From UBA6626 sp963579995 (GTDB taxonomy: Bacteria; Planctomycetota; Phycisphaerae; Phycisphaerales; Phycisphaeraceae): a DNA stretch of 64,000 nt. A program made the position numbers and the translations under genes. Below, one piece after another: positions 42,082 to 51,579 of this stretch. The DNA lies in NCBI GenBank assembly GCA_963579995.1, contig CAUZIY010000001.1:6214-70213 (forward strand), written 5' to 3'. Positions within the stretch are counted from its first letter, which is position 1; each line of letters opens with the position of its first letter. The notes under the pieces were generated by a model. The model was given only the letters and a program-made list of their open reading frames with translations, did no database searches and was not told the DNA's origin.

Positions 42082-45000
42082 ATGGCCGCGCGGATTAACA
42101 AGAAATTTCTTCTGATTTTGACAGGCGTGGTTGTGGTGCTCGTCGGTAGCGCCATTGGTATATGGGTTATATGGATCCATGAATCCGTCTCGGATCTTGT
42201 TGCTGCCGGCGATTCATTTTATGAGCGAGGTTTGTATGGCAAGGCTGGTCGTCGTTACGGCAAAGCTATTTTAAGAGACCCCCGGAATGTGGATTTGTAT
42301 ATCAAGTTTTTTGACGCCAAAAGCAGTGAGCCGGTTGAATTTGGTGCGCCGGCCCGCAAAGCTCATGGTGAACAGATTATGGCACTACGGTCTGCTTTGC
42401 GTGAAGAGCCCGACAACGCCGAGGCCTTTAGTCGGCTCATGCGGCTTTTTATGAAGCGGGGCGTCGAACTGAATGACATTACCGCATGGAATTCGATGAA
42501 GATCGCTTCCGATAGCGCGCTTAAAGTGGGCGAGATTATCGAGGCGTATAAATATCGTGGTGTGGCCCAAGTGAGTCTATTACGTTCCCAGCTTCCGATG
42601 TCTGATGAAGAGCGTCGGCAGATACAAGAGGATCTTGAGACCTATATCGAGTCGTTTCCTGATGACATTGATGCCGTGTTTTACCTCGCGCTGGCCCACC
42701 TGGCAGAGGCAGAGCACCTGGAAGGCAAAGCGGGTGTTCGAGAATCCGATCTTGAGCAATTCCGCCAGCGAGCCCGGGCAATCACGGACCAATTTCTACT
42801 ACGACATCCGGGCAATATTCGTGCCAAGCTCAATCATGCCAGTATGCTTGTTGAATCGAACCGACGGCTAAATGCACGTCCGCTTATTGTGGAAATTGAG
42901 AATGAAATTTTTAATAATCCGGTGACACGTCGTGATGTCCGAACGCTTATTGATTTAATTGCGGGAGTGATGTCTGGTTCACCTGGTAGTAACAGGTCAG
43001 AACAACAGGTTATCGCAGCCAATGCCAGGGTTCGAAAGGTGTTGGATGCGGCAGTGAGGGCCAATCCTGACGATCTTGCACTTAAATACCTCTATGCCGT
43101 AAGCCATTTTGGTGGTGGTGATGGCGCGAATTCACAGGCCATCAAGACGTATGGCGATATTCGTAAGGTTAATGTTTTTACAACACCCATCGACGCCTAC
43201 CTGCAGACACGGGTCCAGCAGATGGCTCTAATGCGCGAGGTTGATCTGCGTCTCAACAACGTTGAGCGGTTACAACCCGGTGCTGAACGCGAACAGGCAT
43301 TGGGAGATCTTGACCCCTTGGTCGAAGAGATTCGAGCTAACCAAGGTGAAGGCAACGCAGCCTACAACCGTTTGGTGGGCAAATTTCACTATATGCGGAA
43401 TGAATGGTTCGATGCCGCTCAGTTTTTGCAAAAAGCTGATGAGCAACACGAGCACAAGCACCCAGAGGTGCTTATGAGATTGGCTGTGGCGTATTCAAAA
43501 ATGAATGCCAGTGGCGCAGCCATGCTGAGCCTGGAAAGGCTGCTTCAGCTTCGTGGCATGGAGAATTACAAGACCGCGCAGCTCCAGTTGGCTCGCCTGT
43601 ACATCAAACACAAGCAATTTGATGATGCTGAAAAGCTCATCAAATCAATTGAACCTCGCGACAAGAGAACGGATCAGATGTTGGTTCTTCTTGAAAAACA
43701 TCGTGGAAATCCGGACAAGGCCATCGAGCTGTTGCAGAAGAGGAACAGCGAAAAACGTGAGCGAACGCCTCTGGCGATTGCCGAAATGGAATTGATGGCA
43801 GGTCGCAAGGAAAAAGCCCGTGCAATCGTTGAGAAATTCTTCGTGGAGAACCCCGCCGATACAACTGCGCTGAGAATGCTGATTCAGATGAGCAAGGACA
43901 AAGAGGAAGCAATCAGTTTTGTTGAACGTGCTCGAGAGGGTGGAGGGGATTCGTCCTGGCTGGATCAGATCGAGAAGCAACTGTCGGGCGAGATAAAACC
44001 GAGGGAAATTATCGAGAAAAAGATCGCAGAATATGAGGATGAATTCGAAAAACATAAGGCTAGGTATTTGCTGCATCTACGTTACGGTGAAGGTGAAGCA
44101 GCGGAATCAGAATTCGCTAAAGCCGCGGAGCTCAAGCCGGACCATTGGTGGATCATTGAGGTTACGATTCAGCGGGCGTTGGCGAAGGAGCGTTGGGATG
44201 ACGCGCGGGCCATTGCAGGCCGGGCCGCGGCGCTCAATCTCGACCGTGCTCAAGGGATGTTCTACTTCAGTCGTATTGAGATGGCGCAAGGCAACTATCG
44301 CTCGGCCGTCGCCAATCTTCGCGAGGGATTGAAGCAACGGCCTCAATGGGCGCAGGGGTGGCAAAGACTGGGTGATGCCCAGCGGCAGGCGCGAGAATTC
44401 GTCGGAGCCATGGAGTCATATAAGAAAGCTTTGGAACTTGAACGCGATAACGTCGATGCTCTGCGTGGTTTGGCTGCATCTTACGATGCGCGGGAGCAGT
44501 ATGATTTGGCGTTAGCTCAATTGGCCAAGGCGTATGAGTATGCATCTGATAGCCCGATAATCCGGGCGATCTATACCGATTATGCACAGAAACATGGCGA
44601 TCCAGAAGAGGTCTTGGTGATCCGGCAGGAGATACGCAAGTCCAAGCCGGAGGATTTTCGTAATCTACATCAGTTGGCGCTGCTTTTGGCCTCCACCGAT
44701 GATCATATCCAGGCACGGGAGATCGCGGATCAGTTGATCGAAGATCATGGCGCCAATCGCGTCAGTAAAGCACTGCAGGCAGATGTGGCTTTTGCGGCCA
44801 GTGGTGGCGAAGAGGCCCATCAGATTATGCAAGATTACATGACAGACTTGGGTGTTAAGGCCACGGCCGAAGATTGGCAGTCCTTTGGCCGGCTGTTGAT
44901 CAAGATCGGACGTGGTACCGAGGCGATGCAGGCCTTTCAGCAGGCAGTTGAATTGGAAGATCCGGAGACTATGTTGGTGTCGCGTGAACTGGGTATGCGC

Positions 45001-46572
45001 CTGTTCCAGCGTGGTTACGTCCGGGAGGCGGTAGAAATCTATACGAAACTGTATTACTCAAATCCGTCTGATCGATCTGTTGCATCCAATTACATTGAGA
45101 TGCTTCTGCCGCTTGGGATGATTGAGAAAGCTGAAGAGGTACTCGCACAGCAGCGTCAGAGTCACGGTGAAAATGAAGTGACTTATCTGCTCGATGCAAT
45201 AATCGCCATTAAAAACAATGACAATGGTCGGGCGCGTGCTGCTCTCGATGAGGCGGAGAAGCTTACACCTCAAAATTCGACGATCTATTATCTGCGTGCG
45301 AAGGTATTGGAGAAGATGCCTGGCATGTCTGCTTTGGCCAAGCAGCAAGTGGCCAGGTCGCTTGAGCTTAATCCCATGCAGACACGTCCACGACTTTTGC
45401 TGGCGCGTCTTTTGAAAAGAACGGGTGAGTATCAGAAGGCGATTGCCGAGATGCAGGCCGTACTCAAACGTGACCCCGACTCGGTGGATGCCAAAGTTGA
45501 GTTGGCATTGCTTTATGTGGCAACAGATCGAAACGACCGGGCTCGCCGCTTATTGCTTGAATCAATTGAGGAGATGCCAGGTGAATATCGTTGGCATTAT
45601 CATCTGGGTGAATTGAGTGAAATGGAAGGCAAGATCGTAGAGGCGATCAAGTACTTTGCACAAGCTTTTGACCTGAAACCATCAACCCAGAACTTAGACG
45701 TATTAGTATCTGCCATGATCAAGGCCGGCCAACTTGACCTGGCCCTGCAGACATTGAGCAGCCAGCAATCCATATTAGATGAGTTTCCTGTACTGCAACA
45801 CCTGCGGGGTTTGGCCCTAGCCAGAGCAAATCAACAAGATGAAGCCAAGGAAGCATTTGCCACCGCGTTGAAGGCTTGCCAAACCATTGACCACGTGACG
45901 ACCGTCGCGAGGAAAATGAGCCAGGGTATCGGCCCGATGGAGGCTCTGTTACTGCTCGAGCAACTGCTTACGGGGGAAAATGAACTTATATTTAGTTTTG
46001 TGATGAGCCAATACCTGGTGGCCACGGCACAGTTTGAGGCTGCCGACGAGCGTCTTCGTCGACTTGATGCGTTGGTGCCTGCTGATGCGCCTTTGCGTAT
46101 TGGGATGGACAAGATGCTGGCCATGGTCAAGTACCAAACTGGCGATTACGCCAATTCTCGTGTCGCTTACGAACGTGTATTGCAGCGTAATCCGGATGAT
46201 GTTGGCGCGCTGAATAACGCGGCGTTTTTGATGGGTGATCTGCTGGGTCAGCCGGAAGAGGCGTTGGTTTTAGCACGCCGGGCCAATGAACTTGACCCTC
46301 GCAATCCCGAGGTCCTGGACACGCTCGGGTGGATTGAGCACCTTAACGGGGACTCCCGTGACGCGGCCCGCACACTGCGACGAAGCATGGATCATGGCCG
46401 CACGGCGGCCAACTGCCTGCATTTAGCAAGAGTCCTGCATGCAGTTGATCCGATTGAACACCATGACGAGGTCATGGATCTTCTAAATGTGGCTCAAGAT
46501 CAAGGAAAGAAGTCTTTTAACCCAAAGACGGTCAGTCTAGCACGTAAGCTCCAAGATGAATGGAGTGAGTAA
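42082..46572 (+). CDS. Very large TPR-repeat protein with N-terminal membrane anchor
   Basis: 1496 residues. A transmembrane segment (about residues 8-30, FLLILTGVVVVLVGSAIGIWV) anchors the N-terminus, and the rest is a long superhelix of tetratricopeptide repeats, roughly 30, from about residue 35 to the C-terminus. It starts 3 bases after the exosortase stop and its stop is 25 bases before the Wzc-like gene. This is the position of PrsT-type TPR proteins in PEP-CTERM/exosortase exopolysaccharide loci, although it is longer than those. It probably acts as a periplasmic scaffold for export or polymerisation; the partners are not known. Confidence 0.85.
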   Translation: MAARINKKFLLILTGVVVVLVGSAIGIWVIWIHESVSDLVAAGDSFYERGLYGKAGRRYGKAILRDPRNVDLYIKFFDAKSSEPVEFGAPARKAHGEQIMALRSALREEPDNAEAFSRLMRLFMKRGVELNDITAWNSMKIASDSALKVGEIIEAYKYRGVAQVSLLRSQLPMSDEERRQIQEDLETYIESFPDDIDAVFYLALAHLAEAEHLEGKAGVRESDLEQFRQRARAITDQFLLRHPGNIRAKLNHASMLVESNRRLNARPLIVEIENEIFNNPVTRRDVRTLIDLIAGVMSGSPGSNRSEQQVIAANARVRKVLDAAVRANPDDLALKYLYAVSHFGGGDGANSQAIKTYGDIRKVNVFTTPIDAYLQTRVQQMALMREVDLRLNNVERLQPGAEREQALGDLDPLVEEIRANQGEGNAAYNRLVGKFHYMRNEWFDAAQFLQKADEQHEHKHPEVLMRLAVAYSKMNASGAAMLSLERLLQLRGMENYKTAQLQLARLYIKHKQFDDAEKLIKSIEPRDKRTDQMLVLLEKHRGNPDKAIELLQKRNSEKRERTPLAIAEMELMAGRKEKARAIVEKFFVENPADTTALRMLIQMSKDKEEAISFVERAREGGGDSSWLDQIEKQLSGEIKPREIIEKKIAEYEDEFEKHKARYLLHLRYGEGEAAESEFAKAAELKPDHWWIIEVTIQRALAKERWDDARAIAGRAAALNLDRAQGMFYFSRIEMAQGNYRSAVANLREGLKQRPQWAQGWQRLGDAQRQAREFVGAMESYKKALELERDNVDALRGLAASYDAREQYDLALAQLAKAYEYASDSPIIRAIYTDYAQKHGDPEEVLVIRQEIRKSKPEDFRNLHQLALLLASTDDHIQAREIADQLIEDHGANRVSKALQADVAFAASGGEEAHQIMQDYMTDLGVKATAEDWQSFGRLLIKIGRGTEAMQAFQQAVELEDPETMLVSRELGMRLFQRGYVREAVEIYTKLYYSNPSDRSVASNYIEMLLPLGMIEKAEEVLAQQRQSHGENEVTYLLDAIIAIKNNDNGRARAALDEAEKLTPQNSTIYYLRAKVLEKMPGMSALAKQQVARSLELNPMQTRPRLLLARLLKRTGEYQKAIAEMQAVLKRDPDSVDAKVELALLYVATDRNDRARRLLLESIEEMPGEYRWHYHLGELSEMEGKIVEAIKYFAQAFDLKPSTQNLDVLVSAMIKAGQLDLALQTLSSQQSILDEFPVLQHLRGLALARANQQDEAKEAFATALKACQTIDHVTTVARKMSQGIGPMEALLLLEQLLTGENELIFSFVMSQYLVATAQFEAADERLRRLDALVPADAPLRIGMDKMLAMVKYQTGDYANSRVAYERVLQRNPDDVGALNNAAFLMGDLLGQPEEALVLARRANELDPRNPEVLDTLGWIEHLNGDSRDAARTLRRSMDHGRTAANCLHLARVLHAVDPIEHHDEVMDLLNVAQDQGKKSFNPKTVSLARKLQDEWSE

Positions 46573-46597
46573 TTACCGTTTGTAGAGAGGGAGTCCG

Positions 46598-48796
46598 ATG
46601 ACTCAGAATCCCCTAATGCCGGTTTCGTCTGTCAATGTTCAACCCGAATCCCGTTCGGCTGGTGTCACATCCCGATTCAGTCCGGTGGATCACATGCGAC
46701 TGTTCCGTCAGTACGTGTGGTTGTGGATTGTCGCAGCCGTGGTGGGTGTGGCCTTGGGCGTGGTTGTTTCACTGCTGTGTAATTATTTTTTACCGCGGTA
46801 TACATCCATCTCACGCTTGCAGGTTGCTGGTAGTCTGGCGGAGGTTTTCGATGCGCCACTGGATCCGCACGAGGGTGGGCAACTGGATGCACTACGAACA
46901 TTTATCAACAATATGATTCTTACGATTAAAAGCCCCGTGGTGCTTGACGATACGTTGAAGCGTCCGGATGTCAAAGATACCGAATGGTTCAATTCTTTTC
47001 ACAGTGCCGAAGATGCGTATGAGGATCTTTACGAACGAGTGAAGGCTTTTAGACCTCGTGATTCATCAATTATTGAAGTGAAATTCAGCACCCCCAAGGA
47101 AAAGGATGCTGCAATTGTTCTTCAGGCGATCAACCAGGAGTTTTTGCGCGGTTACCGGCGTCAACTGGGAAATCGTGATGACGATTTGCGCCGCATGATG
47201 TCCACCGAACGCGACCGGGCACTGGAAGAAATGGAAGCTATCAGAAAGGACCTTACCGACTTTTCGGAACAGAATAATATCGCCGTTATCAGAGCTGAAG
47301 GGTCGAAGGAACAGATACATTATCTAACGCTAGTTCAAACCAAAGCTCAGCTTGAAATGTTGCTTGAGATGACCAAGCTAAACTACACCGAAGTGGTGCG
47401 CCAGGGCAATGATCCTCAGCTTAATGAGCGTCCTGAGCGGGCCGCATTCCAGGATCAGGATCCCTTCATTGCTGAAGCCAGGGTAATGATCAAGAGGTTC
47501 AAGGAATTCAAGGCCAACTTGATTGTCAAAGGATTTGGGCCGGAGCATCGCCAGATCAAAGAGATCAATAGGAATATTCTTGTAAAACAAAACGAACTCA
47601 ACCAGTCCCGTACTGAGATGCAGCGCATGGCATCATCCATTCGACTTAGCGCTGGGCAGCAGGAACTCGAGGGTATTTACCGCCAGCTTGCATCGATGGG
47701 ACCGCAGATGGAAGCGGCTGATGCACAGTTGCGAGACCTGAATCTGAAGATTGCTGAATATGAGCAAATGGAGGAGAGATTGGTAGCCACGCAAGCACGT
47801 CACGACCGCGCCGCCGAGTTACTGGCGGATATCCGCGTCAGGTCGGATCGACCGGATGCGGTACGTGTTTCCGTGCTTCAGCAGCCTACTGTCGCGGAAC
47901 TGACGTTTCCCAATTATCCGGTAATGATCAGCGGCGTGTCACTTTTGGTCTTGGCACTGACGGTAGGCTGGGTGTATTTGACGGAAATGCTTGACCAGCG
48001 AATAAAGACACCCACCGATGTTAATCTTGTGCCTGATGTAACGCTTTTGGGTGTTATTCCCATGACCACAGAAGATCTATCGGGCCCTCAGGCAGTGGAG
48101 GGAGTGGTTCAGGAAGATCCATCTGGTTTGATGGCCGAGGCATTTCGCCAGGTCCGTACGGAAATCATGGCTCGGATGGATCGGCGCGGGTACAAGACCC
48201 TGATGCTGGTGGGGGCTCAAGCGGGATGTGGTACATCAGCAATGGTGAGTAATATGGCCACGAGTTTGTCATTAAATGGCCAAAAGGTTCTGGTGGTCGA
48301 TGCAAACTTCCGTCGCCCAAGCCAGGGTCAGCTATTTAATACGCCAACCGCACCAGGCTTGGCGGAAGTGCTTAAAGAGTCAGCCAACTTGGAAGATGCG
48401 ATCAGCCACGTGGATGATGCGAACATCGACTTGCTGCCGGCTGGTGATGGAGAGACGACAGCACCAGAGATTCTCGACAGCGCTGCCTTTCAGAATCTCT
48501 TGGCCAAGCTGGAAAGTGATTACGATGTAATCCTGTTTGATGCACCGCCAGCCCTGGTTGCATCAGACAGCAAGCTCTTGTGTCAACATCTAGATGCCGT
48601 TGCGGTGGTCGTGCGAGCCAAGAGTGAGAAGCGTGGAATGATCAGTCGAATGCTGCGGCAGCTTGAGGGCGATAGGGCGGATCTGCTGGGCTTGATTCTC
48701 AACGGTGTGCAGTCCAGTGCAGGTGGTTATTTCCGTAAGAATTACCAGGCTTTCTACCATTACCGGCAAACAGGTGGTGAATCATTGCCAAGCTAG
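46598..48796 (+). CDS. Wzc-like chain-length and polysaccharide co-polymerase protein with degenerate P-loop
   Basis: 732 residues. Residues 25-60 and 440-465 are the two membrane segments of a Wzz-type chain-length domain, with a coiled coil between them. The C-terminal domain resembles BY-kinases: VLVVDANFRRP (Walker A') and YDVILFDAPPA (Walker B), then a tyrosine-rich tail (YFRKNYQAFYHYR) that would be autophosphorylated. In the P-loop GAQAGCGTSAM the invariant Lys is replaced by Thr546, so ATP hydrolysis in the usual mode is doubtful. It may be a regulatory pseudo-kinase. Location inside the operon supports a role in polymer length control. Confidence 0.87.
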   Translation: MTQNPLMPVSSVNVQPESRSAGVTSRFSPVDHMRLFRQYVWLWIVAAVVGVALGVVVSLLCNYFLPRYTSISRLQVAGSLAEVFDAPLDPHEGGQLDALRTFINNMILTIKSPVVLDDTLKRPDVKDTEWFNSFHSAEDAYEDLYERVKAFRPRDSSIIEVKFSTPKEKDAAIVLQAINQEFLRGYRRQLGNRDDDLRRMMSTERDRALEEMEAIRKDLTDFSEQNNIAVIRAEGSKEQIHYLTLVQTKAQLEMLLEMTKLNYTEVVRQGNDPQLNERPERAAFQDQDPFIAEARVMIKRFKEFKANLIVKGFGPEHRQIKEINRNILVKQNELNQSRTEMQRMASSIRLSAGQQELEGIYRQLASMGPQMEAADAQLRDLNLKIAEYEQMEERLVATQARHDRAAELLADIRVRSDRPDAVRVSVLQQPTVAELTFPNYPVMISGVSLLVLALTVGWVYLTEMLDQRIKTPTDVNLVPDVTLLGVIPMTTEDLSGPQAVEGVVQEDPSGLMAEAFRQVRTEIMARMDRRGYKTLMLVGAQAGCGTSAMVSNMATSLSLNGQKVLVVDANFRRPSQGQLFNTPTAPGLAEVLKESANLEDAISHVDDANIDLLPAGDGETTAPEILDSAAFQNLLAKLESDYDVILFDAPPALVASDSKLLCQHLDAVAVVVRAKSEKRGMISRMLRQLEGDRADLLGLILNGVQSSAGGYFRKNYQAFYHYRQTGGESLPS

Positions 48797-48883
48797 GTGG
48801 TATGTGGCGGTGAAATCGAAGGCCATGGCCGTGCGTTGGCATCCAGTGCGTCGACGGGTGAAAGAAAAAGGGGTTAATTATCG

Positions 48884-49888
48884 GTGGCCGCCAGGACCCT
48901 CATCACAGGCGGTGCGGGGTTCATTGGCTCGCACCTAGTGGAACATATCAAGGCGCAGGGACGCGACCTGGTTATCGTTGACAATCTTTCATCTGGTTTG
49001 GAATCCAATATTCAGCATCTGCTTGATGTACATTGCCAACTCATCGCATCCAGCGTTCGTGATGCAGTTGACGAATATCCCAAACTATTTTCCGATATTG
49101 ACGAAGTGTACCACCTGGCTGCTTCGGTGGGCGTACGTACGGCGGTGGCAGCGCCTATTGAAACGATCACCAATAACATCGAAGAAACACGATTGGTTTT
49201 AGAACAAGCCAAGCAGCAAAATGCCAAGGTTCTGATCTGCTCGTCAAGTGAAGTGTATGGCAAGCCCCTGCGGCAGCCAATGTCCGAGAATGATGACCTG
49301 GTCATCGGTCCTCCCCGATGTTCGCGATGGAGTTTTGCTCTCAGTAAGGCAGTTGCAGAGCAGTTGTCGCTGGCTTTTGCACATCAGCACGGACTGGCGG
49401 TGACTGTGGTGCGGCTATTCAATACCATTGGGCCGCGCCAGGTTGGCGACTATGGGATGGTGGTACCACGTTTTGTCCAGCGGGCGGTACGGGGAGATGA
49501 TCTGGAGATTCATGGCGATGGTTCGCAGCAGCGGGCTTTTTGTGATGTTCAAGACGTGGTCAGCGTGATGCCCCGGCTTCTGGCGTGCGAAGAGAGTCAT
49601 GGTCAAGTGTTCAATATAGGTGGTGACACGGAGATCAGCATCGATCAGTTGGCGGATCTTGTCATTGAACTTAGTGGCGGTGATATCAGGAAGCGATATG
49701 TTCCGTACGACCAGGCATTCGGCCCTGGTTTTGAAGATCCGGCAAGGCGTATACCTGACTTATCCAAGCTTCGTGAGATCATTGATTACGAGCCTCGCTA
49801 TAACCTTAGGCAAACATTGTCGAAGTTGATCCGCCTTGCCAAAAAGGAGTATCGGGCAGCTGTTAGCTCCACGTCGTCGGCACAGTAA
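48884..49888 (+). CDS. NAD-dependent sugar-nucleotide epimerase/dehydratase (extended SDR)
   Basis: 334 residues with a GTG start, preceded by AAGGGG. The NAD fold begins LITGGAGFIGSHLVEHI, followed by VYHLAASVGV and a Ser-rich ICSSSEVYGKP. The third catalytic element reads FALSK (Phe151, Lys155) where SDRs have YxxxK, so the proton-relay Tyr is absent. NTIGPRQVGDYGMVVPRFV and GDGSQQRAFCDVQDV match the UDP-glucuronate decarboxylase and 4-epimerase group. It would prepare nucleotide sugar for the exopolysaccharide. Exact substrate is unknown, and loss of Tyr would alter or reduce activity. Confidence 0.85.
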   Translation: MAARTLITGGAGFIGSHLVEHIKAQGRDLVIVDNLSSGLESNIQHLLDVHCQLIASSVRDAVDEYPKLFSDIDEVYHLAASVGVRTAVAAPIETITNNIEETRLVLEQAKQQNAKVLICSSSEVYGKPLRQPMSENDDLVIGPPRCSRWSFALSKAVAEQLSLAFAHQHGLAVTVVRLFNTIGPRQVGDYGMVVPRFVQRAVRGDDLEIHGDGSQQRAFCDVQDVVSVMPRLLACEESHGQVFNIGGDTEISIDQLADLVIELSGGDIRKRYVPYDQAFGPGFEDPARRIPDLSKLREIIDYEPRYNLRQTLSKLIRLAKKEYRAAVSSTSSAQ

Positions 49889-49906
49889 TAAGGACCGATT
49901 GTTGTA

Positions 49907-51193
49907 GTGAAATCAGATACCCCTGTCAGCACTGAGTACGTCGCCGAGTCGGTCACACAGACTGTTGTGGCGGCACTGGATAATATCCTGTCGCCTTATA
50001 TCGGCGTCTTTTTTATTGCGTGGGCCGTCACTATTGTTTCAACCCCACTCATGCGGCATGTGGCTATTCGGTTTAAGATCATTGATCAACCGGATCTCGC
50101 GAGGAAAAATCATCTTGAGCCGATTCCCTATCTTGGCGGCATTGCGATTTTTTTGGGGTGGTTGGCGGGTGTGCTTTTGTGTGGCAGCGTCAGCCCGCAC
50201 CTCGCTCGGTACGGTTTCAAAACGGTACAATTTCCACAGGCGATCGTGTGGGGTGCCATCATTATTACCGTGTGCGGCCTGGTCGATGATGTGATCCGAA
50301 TCAGTCCCCGGGTGAAACTCGGCGCCCAACTGATTGCTGCCGGTATTCTCGCTTCCAATAACACCGCAGGTACCACGCTGATGCACAGTGTGTTGACGGC
50401 ACTGCATTTACCTGATCCGGAGTTGATTGCTGGATTGCCATATACACTGAGCTATGCACTGGGCGCGGTGGTGATCGCTTTGTTTGTGCTGGGTGCCTGT
50501 AACGCCGTCAACCTGCTTGACGGACTTGACGGTTTGGCCACTGGGGTCTTGGGTATTGCATGCCTTGGGTTTCTGGTGATCTCCTGTTACGTGGCAGTGG
50601 CCATCAGCAACCCCGATGCGGATCCTTCAACGGCCGATCTAATGAGTGATCCGGTACGGGTTGTGATGTGTTTGGCCATTCTCGGTGCCCTGCTCGGGTT
50701 TCTGCCTCATAACTTCAATCCTGCCAATATCTTTATGGGCGATGCCGGATCCATGTTGCTGGGCTATCTGAGTGCTACAACCATTCTTTTATTTGCTCAC
50801 GGGTTGACCATGGGGCCGCAACTTGTGTGTGCGGCGCTGATCATCTTTGCCTTGCCCATTACGGATACGGCGTTGACCATCTTCCGAAGACTGATGGCCC
50901 GCCAATCAATTATGGAAGGTGACAGCCAGCACCTACACCACCAAATCGCCCGGGGTTTCACAAATTGGGGTTTTGGTCACCAGATGAGCGTCAAATTGAC
51001 GGTTTTGACGATGTACGCCCTATCGCTCATCTTCGCCATGTTGGGATGTGCCTTGGTGTTTCTCCGATGGCGATTTGTGATCGTTGTCTTTGCGGTGGTC
51101 TTTGGTTTTGTTGTTGTCACGGCCTATAAGTCTGCGTACAGAAATGTGTTATTGCTAAAAGGGGAGGGTAGAGTGAGTGTGGGTAATCCCTAA
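49907..51193 (+). CDS. Undecaprenyl-phosphate sugar-1-phosphate transferase, WecA/MraY superfamily
   Basis: 428 residues with a GTG start. Around ten membrane helices. The Mg2+ and catalytic motifs are CGLVDDVIRISPRVKLGAQL (Asp-Asp), NLLDGLDGLATG, and the C-terminal NIFMGDAGSMLLGY, then GDSQHLHHQI with the His pair typical of GT4 WecA/RgpG/TagO enzymes. It would load the first sugar phosphate on undecaprenyl phosphate and so start exopolysaccharide synthesis. The substrate sugar is not resolved; the WecA-like group usually uses UDP-GlcNAc. Last gene before the terminator at 51470-51493. Confidence 0.9.
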   Translation: MKSDTPVSTEYVAESVTQTVVAALDNILSPYIGVFFIAWAVTIVSTPLMRHVAIRFKIIDQPDLARKNHLEPIPYLGGIAIFLGWLAGVLLCGSVSPHLARYGFKTVQFPQAIVWGAIIITVCGLVDDVIRISPRVKLGAQLIAAGILASNNTAGTTLMHSVLTALHLPDPELIAGLPYTLSYALGAVVIALFVLGACNAVNLLDGLDGLATGVLGIACLGFLVISCYVAVAISNPDADPSTADLMSDPVRVVMCLAILGALLGFLPHNFNPANIFMGDAGSMLLGYLSATTILLFAHGLTMGPQLVCAALIIFALPITDTALTIFRRLMARQSIMEGDSQHLHHQIARGFTNWGFGHQMSVKLTVLTMYALSLIFAMLGCALVFLRWRFVIVVFAVVFGFVVVTAYKSAYRNVLLLKGEGRVSVGNP

Positions 51194-51469
51194 TCAGCTC
51201 CCGCAGATCTGGATGTGGTCCCCGGCCAGATCCCTCAGATGCAGGGCATGTTGCCGCTTTCAAGTCATCCTCAACTGGATCAACTAAAAGTAATTGCTCC
51301 CGAGCAGCGGATGGTATCGAATGCCATGTACCTGCTCCTGGCCATGGTGATTTTGGTTGCAGTCAGATCATTCAACGCTATAATCGCCCTTCTGGTTCGT
51401 TTAGGACGGTATGGCTGTGGTCTGGTAGTGGTCTTAGGAAAACTGCCTGCCACCAAATGGTTGAGGTTG
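51194..51469 (+). other. Gap after the exopolysaccharide operon, no firm gene
   Basis: A 108-codon frame from GTG 51215 to 51541 has one hydrophobic stretch, but it runs through the terminator, has no ribosome-binding site and does not match any family I recognise. I treat it as non-coding trailer. Confidence 0.5.
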
Positions 51470-51493
51470 AAGTCGGTCAGCGACCGACTTTTT
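51470..51493 (+). terminator. Rho-independent terminator of the exopolysaccharide operon
   Basis: A perfect 9-bp stem (51470-51478 with 51482-51490, loop AGC) is followed by five T. It separates the operon from rpsB, which starts 87 bases later. Confidence 0.8.
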
Positions 51494-51579
51494 GCCAAAT
51501 GTACTACCCAATGTACCTGGTTACGCCAAACTAAGTGGTGAGACTGGGCGGTGTGTAGTAAACCAGACAGGATTGATAG

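Noticed and set aside
51215..51541. 108-codon frame between the WecA-like gene and rpsB
   Set aside because: It crosses a strong rho-independent terminator, starts at a GTG without ribosome-binding site and has no homology I recognise.
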